Source: Annulohypoxylon bovei var. microspora (taxonomy: Eukaryota > Ascomycota > Sordariomycetes > Xylariales > Hypoxylaceae). From it: a stretch of 64,000 bases of DNA. Positions within the stretch are counted from its first letter, which is position 1, and the number at the start of each line of letters is the position of its first letter. The DNA is taken from contig MU405375.1 of the NCBI GenBank assembly GCA_022836615.1, positions 1-64,000 of the forward strand. Direction: 5' to 3'. The position numbers and the translations under genes are program-made. The notes under the pieces were generated by a model. The model saw only the letters and a list, made by a program, of their open reading frames with translations. It did not search any database and was not told the origin of the DNA. Shown piece after piece: positions 1-13,033 of this stretch.

Positions 1-190
1 CCTGAGCTGTTGAAGATCAGGTCCCTGACCTGAGCTGTTGAAGATCAGGTCCCTGACCTGAGCTGTTGAAGATCAGGTCCCTGACCTGAGCTGTTAAAGA
101 TCAGGTCCTTAACCTAAGCTGTTGAAGATCAGGTCCTTAACTTGAGTTATTAAAGATCAGGTCTTTGACCTAAGTTATTAAAGATTAAGT
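1..190. repeat. 28-bp minisatellite, left array (continues off the window)
   Basis: About 6.8 tandem copies of a 28-bp unit with core GAGCTGTTGAAGATCAGG. The first three units are identical. Later units accumulate only C>T and G>A changes (TTGAAG to TTAAAG, CCCTGA to CCTTAA), so decay increases inward. The same unit occurs inverted at 62660-63090. Function unknown. Confidence 0.95.
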
Positions 191-545
191 AAAATGGTAA
201 AAAATCTCGTATTACGGTAATCCCGATATCCTTAATAAATTTATATTTATAATTATTAATTAAATGTATTTTATTATAAATGGGTTAAAATTAAATATTT
301 TAATTAATTAAATTAATAAGGTTTAAATTTTAAAGTGGTCCGTTCGCAAGTAATGGTTTTTAATAAAATTTAATTTTTTTAAAATAAAAAGTTTACGAAA
401 AGTTAATTTTTACGCACGGATTAAGTGGGTGATAAAAGCGATTATTTAATTATATAAATGGTTTATATAATTAATTACTTTTAATTTAATTAACCTTGAT
501 TTTTAATATAATTTATATAAATAAAAAAAAACCTTTAATTTAAAA
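191..545. other. AT-rich spacer, no recognisable feature
   Basis: I see no coding signal, LTR or RNA gene in this stretch. It is AT-rich with scattered CpG, as elsewhere in the window. Confidence 0.6.
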
Positions 546-945
546 AAGTGGTTACGAGTAATTAAACGGGTGGTAAAACGGGTGGTAAAATAAGTGGTTC
601 GTTAAAAGGTAAAGCTTAAAAGGTGATATAAAAGGTGGTTAAACCGGGTATTAAACCGGGGATAACAAGGTGGTTATAAATGGTTAAGCCAAGGCTTTAA
701 TGGGTGGTTAAAAGTGGTATAAAAAGTGGTTTAACGGGATTTACACGGGTGGTTCGACGGGGGGTTTAACGGGTGATTAATTTAAAGGTTAAATAAATGG
801 TTAATTAAATAATTAATTAAACGGGAAATTTAACGGGGGTTATATAAAAGGTTCGATAAATAAATTAATAAGTGGGTAAACGGAACGTGGTTTAACGGGT
901 GGTTAAATAAAAAGTTTAAAAAGTGTTAAACCATTATATATTTAA
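546..945 (+). repeat. G-rich degenerate short repeat block
   Basis: Runs such as ACGGGTGGTAAAACGGGTGG and GGTGGTTAAA recur irregularly about every 10-20 bp. The plus strand is rich in G and poor in C, unlike its neighbours. No reading frame is evident. A compositionally similar block lies at 61655-61750. It may be a decayed minisatellite or untranslated part of a transposon. Confidence 0.6.
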
Positions 946-3900
946 TAAATAATAAACGGTTTCGTCGCATGGTAAAAAAAAATAAAAGTAAAATATTAAA
1001 GGTTTAAATTTAAAGGTTTATAAATTTTAATTAAATAATGAAATAATCGTTAAAAAATTATTAAATTTACGTAAACTTATAATTATAAATAAAAAATATA
1101 ACGTAAATATTATAAATTAAAAGTTTAATTAATATAATTTAATTTAATTAAAAACGTTTAACGTAATAAATTAATTAATATATTTTTTTATTTATATAAA
1201 TTAAAATAAATAAATTATAATAATTAAAAATAAATATAAATGAAAACGAAAAAAAGTTTCGTAATAAAAATAAATAAACGTAAATAAAACCTTTTAATTA
1301 ATTAAAATAAAAAAAGTTTAAACCACGGGTAAAACCACGGGTAAATTTAAAATTATTATACATTTCGTAAAAATATTTTTTATAATATAAAACCATTTAT
1401 TTAAATGGTATAATATCCCGAATTTAACCGGAAAATTTTTTTATTTTATAATAAATTAACGTTTATCCGCTTTCATTATTTATAATATAATTATTTATAA
1501 TTTATTATTATAATTTAATTATTTTTAATTTTAATTAATTAAAATTATTTTTTTTAATTATATATAATAATAATTATAAAATTTTAATATTAATTATAAT
1601 ATTTTAATATTAATTTTTACTTTAAATTATTACATGGTTATATAATAATTTTAATAATAATATTATTTATTTTATATATTATTTTTTCTTTTTTTCTTTT
1701 CTTTTTTATCGTTAAAATAACTTTCATTTATTTAATATATTTATAAAAAAAATAAAAATAAAAGTTATTATTTTTAAATTTAATTTTAATTTTATTTTAT
1801 TATTATTATTAATATAAATTTATTATAATTTACGTCGTTAAATTAAAATATAATTTCTTTATGAAATTTTTTTATCGTTTTTATAATACCGCGTATAAAT
1901 TTATTATTATTAAATTTAAATTATATATAAAGTTTTTTATTTATTTATTTTTTAAAATTTTTTAAATATTTAATATTATTTTATAACTTTTAAAAATTAT
2001 ACAACTTTTATATTAATTTCATTTAATATAAATTTCTTTAATAAAATTAATATTTATTATTTTAAATATTTTAATATAAATGTATTATTTTCTTTTTACG
2101 TATTTAATAATAATAATGTTTATTATAATATTATTTATTATATATATTATATTATCGTTAAAAATATTTAAATTAAAAATAAAAATCATGATAAATACGT
2201 AAAAAAAACGCAAACGCTTATTATTTAATTTATAAAATTAACATTAATATATTTAAATAAAATAAATTAATTAAAAGTTTTAAAATATATAATTTTATTT
2301 TTTTAATAAATCGCAACCCATTTAATTTAAACGTTATTATTATAATTTTTTAAAATTTAATTTTTCGTTAATTTTTTATTAAATAATATTATTTCCACAT
2401 TTATAAATATTTAAAATATACGAAATATCCATTTACTTTTAATTTTAATTATTAAGATTTCCCCATTTATAAACTTATATTAAAACTTTAAAAAAAATTT
2501 AATTATATAAAAAATAATATTTTTTTCGTTTATTTTAAAACTTATCGGATTTTAACATTTTATAATAACATGGAATTAATTTATATTATTCCTTAAATTT
2601 AAAATCCATAATATATTAAAAATTATATACGTTTTTATATTAAATTACTTTTATAAATAAATATTATTAATAATTTTATTAATATTATTTATTTTCGTAT
2701 TAATTTATATTAATATTTTAATAAATATTATTTTATTATTATATTTAAACTTAATTTTAATAATAAAAAAAAGTATAAGCTTATAATACATATAATAAAT
2801 TTTTTTAATAAAATAATTTAATATTTTATAAAAAATTTTTAATTATTTTAAAATAAAAAATTATTAAACTTTATTAAAATTTCATATTAATTTTTTTTCG
2901 CATATTTTACTTTAATATTTTTAAAGATTTTAATTATTTAATTAATTATAAAAACGAAGAATCGAAATGTTTAATTTTTTTTATTTAAATAATCCATTAA
3001 TAATAAAAAGGGTAATATTTTCTTTAAATATATAAAATTAAATACGTTTAATAAAAACTTTAAATCCTTTAAGGATTTTAAAATTAATAATAAACATTTT
3101 TATTTATAATTAAATAATAAGAAAATGTTTTTTTTAATAAAAATATTAAAAATAATATTCGTTTTATTCGGTTATATTTATTTAATCGGCTTTTTAATTA
3201 CTTACTTAATTTAATGATTTTCATAAATAATAATAATTATAAAAGTTTTAAAATAAATAAAACATTTCATTTATTTATGGGTTTTAATTTAAATATATTA
3301 ATATTATTTAATATTATAACGAATAATATAATTAATTTTAATAAAAAACTTATAATTATATTTTTATTTAAATTTAATTAAGTTTATTCGAAAACTTTCG
3401 GCATAATTATTAAACTTTTTAATCCTTATAATTTCGATATAAATTAATTAATAAAATTTAAAAAAAAAATTCTTAATTAAACACGTTTTTTATATATACT
3501 TTTAAAATTATTTAAAATATTATAAAATATTAAGGCGTTTTATTTAAAAGGTTAATTCATATATATTTATTTTTTTATTTTTTTATATATAATTTTAAAT
3601 TAAAAAAAACATTTACTTTAACTTATTTTATATTAATTAAATAATAACTTATATATTTATATTAAAATTTTTAATTAATTTCTTTATATTATAATTACGG
3701 AACACATTTTATATATTAATATAATTTATATATTTATAATATAAAACTTAATTATTAAAATTAATATTATCATTTATAACATTTACCATTTTTAAAATTA
3801 AAAACATTATTATTATTATTATTATTATTTATAAGTTAATTAATACTTTCATTTTTATTAAAATTAATTCTTTAATATATAATATAAATAAAAAATAAAC

Positions 3901-4847
3901 TAATAAAATAAATATAAAAAATAACTTATATATTTTTTATTTTTTATTAAACTTTATATTTTTTTATTAAAAATAAAATATCTTTATTTTTATTTTCATT
4001 ATTATTATCATTTTCTTTAATTTTATTATTAATAATAAAATTAATCATTTCATTAAAAATAAATTTTAATTAACCATTTAAAGATTTTATATATAATATA
4101 AATAATCTTTTTTTTAAATTTTTATAATATAATATAATAAATATTTTATTTTCCTTTTTATTTTTAATTATAATTATAAATGATATTTTTAAACTTTTAA
4201 TTAATTATACGTTTAAATTCGATTTTAAAACACTTTTACCTTTTATAATTATTCCGATTTAAAAGTTAATATTATATTAAACTTATTATAACGTTAACGT
4301 TAATTTAATTAAAATGCTTTTTTTTCGAATTACGTTTTTATTTTTCTTAAATTAATTTAATTATACTTATAATTTAAAGCGAAAAAAACCCTTTTTTAAA
4401 AAATTTAAATTATTAAATATTAAAGTTACATTTAAAGTTATACGCAGGTTTTTTTTTAAATATTATAACGTATATTAAAAAACGTTTTAATAATATATTT
4501 AATTTAAAATTAATACGAACGATAAAATCATTTTTAAGTTATTTAATAAATTTATTAAAATAATAAATATATTAATTATTTTTTAATTTATTTTTCCTTT
4601 TATTTAACGCCCATTAATATTTTTTTAATATAAAATCATTATATATAATAAATATATAAAAAGCGTATAATCTTCGCTTAAAGAAATTTAATAAAAAGGT
4701 TTAATTATTTTAATTAAAAAAAATTATAATTCCATAAAAAATTTATATTAAAAAAACGGTTTTAAAATAACTTTATATATAATAATATATTATATTTAAA
4801 ACGGTAAATAAATATAACCAAAGAATAAGCAAATTATTTATTACTTT
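946..4847. other. AT-collapsed DNA without recognisable genes
   Basis: Nearly 4 kb of A/T-dominated sequence with most remaining C and G in CpG. I found no open frame, LTR pair, tRNA or conserved domain. It is probably RIP-decayed transposon sequence, which I infer only from its composition matching the identified elements. Confidence 0.55.
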
Positions 4848-5110
4848 TATCACGAGGGGCGTAAATTTAAAGTGGCGCAAAGGCGATTTTATTCGTACGA
4901 TTATTTAAAAATAACAAAATTACGAAAAAAGAAAAAATCTTTAACGCCGCGGCGTTAATTAAGCTTTTTACATGCAAGAAAGCGATAAGCAATTGCTTAT
5001 TTTCACCGCCTTGTTTATCGCCCTATAAATAACCTTTTCCCCATCCTTTATTTCTTTATATACCATGTTCCACCCTTTATAATTTAAACCATGGTTTAAA
5101 CCATGATAAC
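4848..5110. repeat. Left terminal repeat of element F (LTR-F)
   Basis: Begins TATCACGAGGGGCG (probable ancestral TGTCACG) and shares a segment around AACGCCGCGGCGTTAATTAA with 12765-13026. The left copy keeps more C (CCACCCTTTATAATTTAAAC) where the right copy has T, the expected RIP relationship. It contains the palindrome AACGCCGCGGCGTT. Confidence 0.8.
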
Positions 5111-8100
5111 TTTTATATAATAAATTTTTTAATATTAATAAAATTAACATTTATTAATTTATTATATATATTATTAAATTTTAATGGGATTTGTTTTTAA
5201 GTTCGTTTACTTTTATATAAATTATAATAACGTTATTATTAACGTTTATTAATTCTTTTAATAATTAACATCATTACGAAATAATATTCGAAAAAATTAT
5301 AATTTTAAATTATTAAATATAAAAATAATGTCGCTTTTTTTAAATTAACATTCATTATTATTAAAAATATATAAATTAATAATAAAATTATTATAATTAA
5401 TATATCGTAAAATATTTAAATAAAAAAAGTTAAATAAAAAGTTAATAATAATAATAAAAATGATTATAACATTTCCGTATTTAATAAATTAATTTTTTTT
5501 TTTTAATATTAATAATATTAAACATAAAAAAAATATCAAAATTAAATCTAAAATATTATTTTAAAGATTAATTACTACATATTAAAATAAATAATTAAAA
5601 TAAAAAAAATATAATAATAAATAATATTTTTTTTTAAAATATATAAAAATAAGCAAAATAAATATATATACATATAAATATAAATTATATAATAAAAATA
5701 TTTTAAATACGAAAATATAAAATTAAATATTAAGGTTATTAAGGCAGATATTTATATTTAAATAATTAACGTAATAAAAATTTTAAATCTTTTTAATCGT
5801 AATAATTATTAAAATTTAACATTACCATTTATAAATAACATTTTTAAAATTTTATTAAAATTAAATTATTAATATTACTTGCTTAAATCCACATCGATAA
5901 TTATATAATAAACGTTTTAATATATTTTAAAAGCAAATTAATTAATTATTTAACATTATTATTAACGTTTTAATTATATATTTAATTTTTTATTAATTAA
6001 TTAAAGCTTAAAATATATTTTTATTAATATAAAAATATAAATATTATAAATAATTACGTGTTAAAGAAATTATATTTTTTAATAATTATTAATGGTTAAA
6101 AATAATAAAATTACTTTTATTTTAAAAACATTTTTTTATATAATAATGTTATATAAGTTTTAAAAAAATTAAAGGTTAATATTTATTTTCATATTTAAAA
6201 TAAACATAAAATTATTATATATTATAATATATATATATATTTTTTTTTAAATAATAATGTTTTAAAAATATATATTATATTAATATAACTTTATAAAAAA
6301 GTTATATTTATATTAATTAATTTTTTAAATTTATTACGTTAATATTTTCATTAAAATTTTCCTTAATATATAATTAAAAATTATAATATTTTAAATTTAA
6401 TTATTATATCGTATTTTTAAATAAAATATAAAATTATATATATATTAATAAAACGTAACAAATTATTAATATATAAATAAAATAATTTAAATAAAAAAAA
6501 ATAATATAAAATTATATTTATAAGCTTTTAAATATTATTACTTTTAAATTAATATTTTTATTATTTAAATTTTTCGCTTCGTTTTAATAAAATATATTAT
6601 TTAATAAATATATTTTTAATTATTTTAAACCTTTTTTTAATGTAATACCTATTAATTATATTAATTTAATTTTAAAACCAAGCATTAAAGTAAATATAAA
6701 ATATAAAAATGTTAATAATAATTTAATAACATTAAATAATAAATTTAATTATCATGTAAAATAAAAACGACGTGGATAATTAAATCGCGGCTTTATTTTT
6801 TATATTAAAATAAATGTAAAATATAAAAATGTTAATAATTATTTAATAACATTAAATAATGAATTTAATTATTATGTAAAACGAAAACGATGTGGATTAT
6901 TAAATTATAACTTTATTTCTTATATTAAATTTAAAGAATAAAATATAAATACCATTAATATTTATTAAATTTTAAATAATATTATAAACGATTTTAATAA
7001 TACTTTCTTAATAAAAAAAATTACTTTAATTAATAAAGATTTTTTTTATTTTATTAATAATTATTATAAAACATTTTATATATTTAATTTTTAACATATA
7101 ATTTAAAACGAAAAAAATTTACCATTAAAGTAATATCGTATATATTTATTATAATATTATAATATTAATATAATAATATTATCTTAAGAATTATTTTTAT
7201 AATATTTTTTAAATGTTTTTAAGATTTTTTTTTTAAATTAAAAAGATTTAATTTATTAATTTAATTATTTAAAATACTTTAATAAATATTTAAAATTTAT
7301 AAAAGTTTATAATTTTTATATTAAAGTAATTAAAAAGGATACATTACCATATAATTGTTAATTAATAATAATATAAAATTTATACGTTTATTTTTTTTTA
7401 CTCGAAATTAAATAACTTCGTTTAATTAAAAAAAAATTTCTTTTAATTTTAATTACATTTAAAATAATTACCAAATTTACCTTTAATTTTAAAAACAATT
7501 AATTTATTAACCTTATATATCGAAAAACTTTTAAATATATATTAATTTTTTTTAATAACATATATTTAATAATTAAAATTTTACTTTATTTTATAAAAAA
7601 TATAATTAATAATATTTATATTATTTAATATAATTTTAATAAACTTAAAAAATAAAATATTATATTATAATTAAATTTACATAAATTTATTATATAAAAA
7701 ACATTAAATTAACTTTAAAAACATAATTATTTATATATTCACATATTAATAAATAATAATTTTTAATAAAATTAAAATAATAAAAAAAAATACATTTTAT
7801 CCACCTTTATATCTAATTTAACCCATATTAATAATATTTAAAAAAAAACCATAAAAAAGGTTAATTACATTTTAAAATAAAATTAACTTAATTTTACCTT
7901 TAAAAAAAATATAATTAACATTATATTTAATTTATTTATTAATTATAATATTAATATTAAATTTAAATATTATTATAATATTATTAATAAAAAATTTATT
8001 AATATTAATAATAATATTTACCTTAATAATACCTTTAATAAATAAGATTAATTTAAGGCATTTTAATAATTCGATTTAACGTATTAATAAATTCTTATAA

Positions 8101-9259
8101 TAATAATAATTACTTCGTTAAATTTCTTTAATATAAATTATAATTAATTTAATAATACTTAAAAAGCATTATTCGTTTAATAATCTTTTAAAGTTAAAAT
8201 ATAATAATAAAAAATTAATAAAAAAATTAATAATAAAAAAGGTATAAACATTACCAAAGAATTTATAAATAAAAAATTATACATTTATATTTCTTTAAAA
8301 AATTAATTTATAAATTTTAAAAATCCACATTATTTCAAGTTTATATTTATTAAATTATTTTTATATAATATCGGTGATCCATTTTTAATAAATAATAATT
8401 AAACATGTAAATTATAAAAAAACGTTAAATAAAATTTTAATATAAAAATATATATTTAAAAGTTAATTTTTAATAACTTATTATTTTATTAACTTTTTAT
8501 TTTAATTAAATTTCTTTGAAATTTTAATAATATAATATTATAATAATAATACACCTAATATTTTTATTTTTCATATTTAACCGCATTATTAAAAATAATA
8601 ATAATTAAATTAATATAATATAAGTTAAAAAAATATCTTTTAATAATATATTTAATTTATATAATTCATTAAATTTAAAAAAACTTTTAAAAACTAATAA
8701 TAAATTAAAATAAAATAAGTTAATTAATAATAACCGAATGTAAAAACTTTTAATAAAAATTATAATATATAATTAATAATAATTATTATTAAACGAAAAT
8801 AAAATAAAATAATATAATTAAATTAAAAATTTAATTATTTAAAATAAACCATTAACCATTTAATTTATTATTAATTTAAATAATATATTTTCATTTATTT
8901 ATATTAAAATAAATTTAAAGTTTAAAAATTTTTATTATTATTAAATAATTAAATAAAAAATTAAATAACATTTATTAAATATTAAATAAAATTTAAATAA
9001 AGAAATTAATTAAGATTTTATTTCCATTATTTTTTAATTTTATATATATTTAAATACTTTTTTTTAAAAAAATCGTTAAAATTAAAATAAAAAATAAAAC
9101 ATTTAATCTTATTAACCATTATTTTAAAATAATTAAAATTAATAAATAAAATACATTCCATTTTCACGGATTTTTTTAATATCATGGTAATATTAAAATG
9201 GAAAAATTTTATTTTAATTTAATCGTTATAAGCGATATTTAAAATATTATTAAGTTTTT
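5111..9259. other. Element F interior, left part, no recognised coding domain
   Basis: AT-rich sequence with scattered CpG and no open frame worth reporting. The only clear structure is the 120-bp tandem duplication at 6688-6927. It is assigned to element F by position between its terminal repeats. Confidence 0.45.
6688..6927. repeat. 120-bp tandem duplication inside element F
   Basis: Two adjacent copies of about 120 bp share ATATAAAAATGTTAATAAT and ATTTAATAACATTAAATAAT at an offset of exactly 120 bases. Differences are mostly C/T and G/A (for example GACGTGGATAATTAAATCGC against GATGTGGATTATTAAATTAT). 120 bp is 40 codons, so it could have been a duplicated protein repeat, but no frame is open. 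Confidence 0.8.
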
Positions 9260-9263
9260 ATAT

Positions 9264-9479
9264 TATAAATCCCCGATTTAAAGGTTTCCGTAACAACGCT
9301 TGGACCACTTGCGGTGGCAAGCGTGGGCTATTAAAATAACTTTAAATCGCATGTAAATTTAATTAATTATAAAACTTAAATTAATTAATAATTTACACAC
9401 GAATTTACTTTTATTAATATAAAATAACGTTTATTATATATAAACGATATTCCGTATTATTAAAAAATTCGGACGCATA
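9264..9479 (+). mobile_element. Solo LTR of Gypsy family A
   Basis: A 216-bp LTR aligning along its length with the LTRs at 47588-47804 and 53077-53293. It starts TATAAATCCCCGATTTAAAG (ancestral TGTGGATCC) and ends GGACGCATA (ancestral GCACA). It is flanked by a 4-bp duplication, ATAT, at 9260-9263 and 9480-9483. Neither flank matches family-A internal sequence, so it is a recombined solo LTR inside element F. The hairpin CGCTTGGACCACTTGCGGTG is preserved although much of the rest has decayed. Confidence 0.88.
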
Positions 9480-9483
9480 ATAT

Positions 9484-11407
9484 TACATTAATAAACATTT
9501 AAAAAAAAACTTTAATTAAGTTATATTTTATAAAAAATCTCGGACTTTAAATTATTATTAATTATTAAATAATTTAAAAAATAATTTAAATCAATTAATT
9601 ATTAAATGGAAAAAAAAGTAAATTTTATTATTATTATAACTTAAACCCATTAATATAACATAATATATTATAAATATTTTAAACTTTAAAAAACTTAAAT
9701 AAAAAACAAAAAACGGAAAAAATACCGTTTTAAATAACTTTAAAAACTTATTAACTTTATACATATAAATAAAAATAATATATTATATATTAAATAAAAA
9801 TTAATTAATTATAATTATTAAAACCTGGTAATCGTTGTATATATTCGTTATAATCATGATTTTACCATTATATTTACCATAATATAAACCTTAACATTAA
9901 TATATTATACCATTAATTATATAATTAAATTAAAGATTCTTTTATATTAAAAATTAATAATATTTACCATTCATTTTTAAATAATTTTATAATTATTAAA
10001 GTTTATTAATATAAATAATAAAAACAAGGTTATTTATAATTTTATAATTAAAATATTTAACCGCATTTTTAATAAACGTAAATTATTTTTAATTAATATA
10101 TATAATTACATTTTTAAATATAATACATATTATTATTTATAAAATAATTAAATATAATTATATTATAATATTATATATTACGTTATTTAACATTAATAAT
10201 AACATTTAAAAATATTTATATTTATTTATTATAAAATAAAAACTTCATTTAATTTAAAAATTTCGTTTAAAAAAATAAATATTAAATTAAGTATTTTTAA
10301 AGAATATTTACATTATAACCTTGTTTTTTAAAATATATATTTATATAATTATATTTTTTTAATAAAAATAACCTTTAAAATAAATAAAATAAAATAAATA
10401 AATTAATATATTAAATTTAAAAAAAATATAAAATAAATATAATTTTATTAATATATTTAATAACCATTTAAAACTTATATTCTTTTATTAATAAATACAT
10501 ATCCATTTAATTTTAAAAATAATAAACCATATAAACACATTATAATCATTTAATTAAAAATATTTATTTTTTAAAAAAAAAATTTATTATTAAAAAAAAG
10601 AACGCCGTTTAACATATAAAAACGATTAAAAAAAAACCTTTTTAATCATTTATAATTCATTGAATTTAATTTTAATTTATTAAAAAAATTTAAAGAAAAC
10701 GTTATATTAAACGCGAAAATTTTCGACGCATTATTTAATTAAAAAACGTTAATTAATATAAAAAATAACATTTTTAATAACGAAAAAAATGATAAAATTA
10801 ATAATAAAAAAATTAAAAAAATGAAATAAATTTTTAAAGCTTATAAATTTATAACATTTATTAATATAATTAATAATTTTATTACGAAATATTATAATAT
10901 AAGAATTTTAATATTTAAAAATATAATTATTTAATTTTTTAAAACATTTAAAATTAAAAATATAATAAAAATATTTAACTTTTTAATTATTTTAAAATTA
11001 AATTATTATTATAAAATTAAAAATAATTTAAATTTTATAACGGTATAAATTATTAAATGTAATAATTATATAAATAAAATTATTAAATAAAATATTAAAA
11101 CTTAAAAAAAAAAGCTTAAATAATTAAATAAAATAAAATTATAATAAGTTATAAATAAATTAAATATTACGTAAAATGCATACTTTAATTTAATTAATAA
11201 TAAAATAAAAAATAAAAATAATTAAAATATGTTTAAAATAAATAAAAATTTAATTATCGGTTAATATATATAATAAAAAAATTAAATTACAAGTTTTTTT
11301 CATATATTAATTAAAATAAATATTAAATATTATTTTAATAAAATATAAATAAAAGTTATTAAAATTTTAATCGAATGTAAAAGTTTAAATAAAAAATAAT
11401 TTATATT
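9484..11407. other. Element F interior between two solo LTRs
   Basis: AT-rich DNA without a recognised gene, repeat or RNA. It is assigned to element F by position only. Confidence 0.4.
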
Positions 11408-11412
11408 TTTTA

Positions 11413-11628
11413 TGTCACGGCAAGTAAGTTTCAAATCGGGACAAAGTTTATGCGACGGTAAAACCACGTACTTTATTAACGAAAATATTTAAAATAAAAA
11501 ATTAAAAGAAAAAAAACCACGAAGTGGTTTCTTTTAAAAGGTCTTTATATATTAACTTTACGGCCGGGACATTAATTAACCGTTCCGTTAATATACTTTA
11601 AAAGTAACGGTAATTAAACGCCGTTATA
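11413..11628 (+). mobile_element. Putative solo LTR of a different family (G)
   Basis: A GC-richer 216-bp block begins TGTCACGGCAAGTAAG and ends GCCGTTATA (possible ancestral ACA). It is flanked on both sides by TTTTA (11408-11412, 11629-11633), compatible with a 5-bp target duplication. It contains a perfect hairpin AAACCACGAAGTGGTTT near the middle. No second copy exists in the window, so the family is unknown. In such AT-rich DNA the TTTTA match could be chance. Confidence 0.5.
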
Positions 11629-12764
11629 TTTTAAATTAATTTTATATTATTTTAATTAAATTAATGTTTTAAAAATAAAAGAAATTATAAATATATTTTT
11701 TATATATAATTTATAATTATTACATTATTTTAAAAGCAAAAGTAATACCGGTAAAAACGTTATAATAAAAACATTAATTTAAGTTTTAAAAATTAAAAAA
11801 ATTCGAAAATAAATTTAAATTATTACAATTTTTAATAACGTTAAAATTCACATTAATAAAATAACCATTCATTTTATAATAAAGTTTTTCATTATTAAAA
11901 AAAGCAAAATAATTTTAAAAAAAACCATGTTATAAAAAAATACCGACATATTAATTATTAATAAATGTAACATAATGTTTAAAAATAATTTACACGACGT
12001 TTATATTTAATTTTAATAAACTCGCGGTTATTTTAATAAAAATTTTAATGGGATATTTATTATAATTTTTTATAATAACTTTTATTAATTTAATTTTATT
12101 TAAAACATATTATTATTATATTTAAAAAAAGTTATAAATTAAAAAAAATGTAAAAAAACGAAAAAACTTTTTAAAATTAAAAATAATAAACATTATTTAA
12201 AGCATTAACTTTTTTTAAAGTTTATAAACGTGATAATTTTAAATTAATAAATAAAAATTATCGATTTAATTTTTATTACCATTTTTTAACGTTTAAAAAA
12301 TAATTAATAAATAAACGATAATATTATTATTTTAAATATAAAATAAATATATTTAATAAATATTATTTTAAATGAAAAAATAAAAGTAATTATACCACGA
12401 AATTTAATGCGATATACGATTAATTTTTAAATTATAATTATATTAATTAAAAAAAAATATTAAAAAACGTATATTTTTTTTTAAATTATAAATTAAAAAT
12501 TTTAAATAAAATCGTTATAATTAATAAAACATATTAAATAATGGATAATTTATTATTTAAAGTTTTAATATATTTATATTTTATAAAAAACATATTATTA
12601 ATTATTATAAAAAATAACCATTAAATGTTAAAAATAATAAATAAAATGAAATATATTATATAAAGTTTTATTTTTAATTTAAATTTATTTATATATATGT
12701 TAAACGATAATATTATATTAATTATTAAACCATTATTAATAAAGATTTATTATTTTAATAATAT

Positions 12765-13026
12765 TATCACGAAAAACGTAAATTTAAAATAACGTAAAAG
12801 CGATTTTATTCGTACGGTTATTTAAAAATAATAAAGTTACGAAAAAGGAAAAAATCTTTAACGCCGCGGCGTTAATTAAGCTTTTTATATGTAAAAAAAC
12901 GATAAATAATTATTTATTTTCACCGTTTTATTTATCGTTTTATAAATAACTTTTTCTTTATTTTTTATTTTTTTATATACCATGTTTTACTTTTTATAAT
13001 TTAAATTATAATTTAAATTATAATAA
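12765..13026. repeat. Right terminal repeat of element F (LTR-F)
   Basis: Direct copy of 4848-5110, beginning TATCACGAAAAACGTAAATT and keeping AACGCCGCGGCGTTAATTAA. It is more T-rich than the left copy. A 4-base TTAT, part of the A3 flank, follows almost at once at 13030. Confidence 0.8.
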
Positions 13027-13033
13027 ATATTAT

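Larger units (their letters stand above)
4848..13026. mobile_element. Element F: putative long LTR retrotransposon with terminal direct repeats
   Basis: Two direct repeats of about 262 bp bound an 8.2 kb segment, which is about 7.7 kb after removing two solo LTRs. The repeats share long identical stretches and otherwise differ mainly by C/T and G/A. The interior (about 5.1-12.8 kb) is too decayed for me to recognise gag or pol, so orientation and superfamily are undetermined. No convincing target-site duplication is visible. The right repeat ends a few bases before the left LTR of the composite A3. Confidence 0.65.

Noticed and set aside
4968..5150. 60-residue minus-strand open frame
   Set aside because: Lies within the left LTR of element F, whose right copy does not keep it open.
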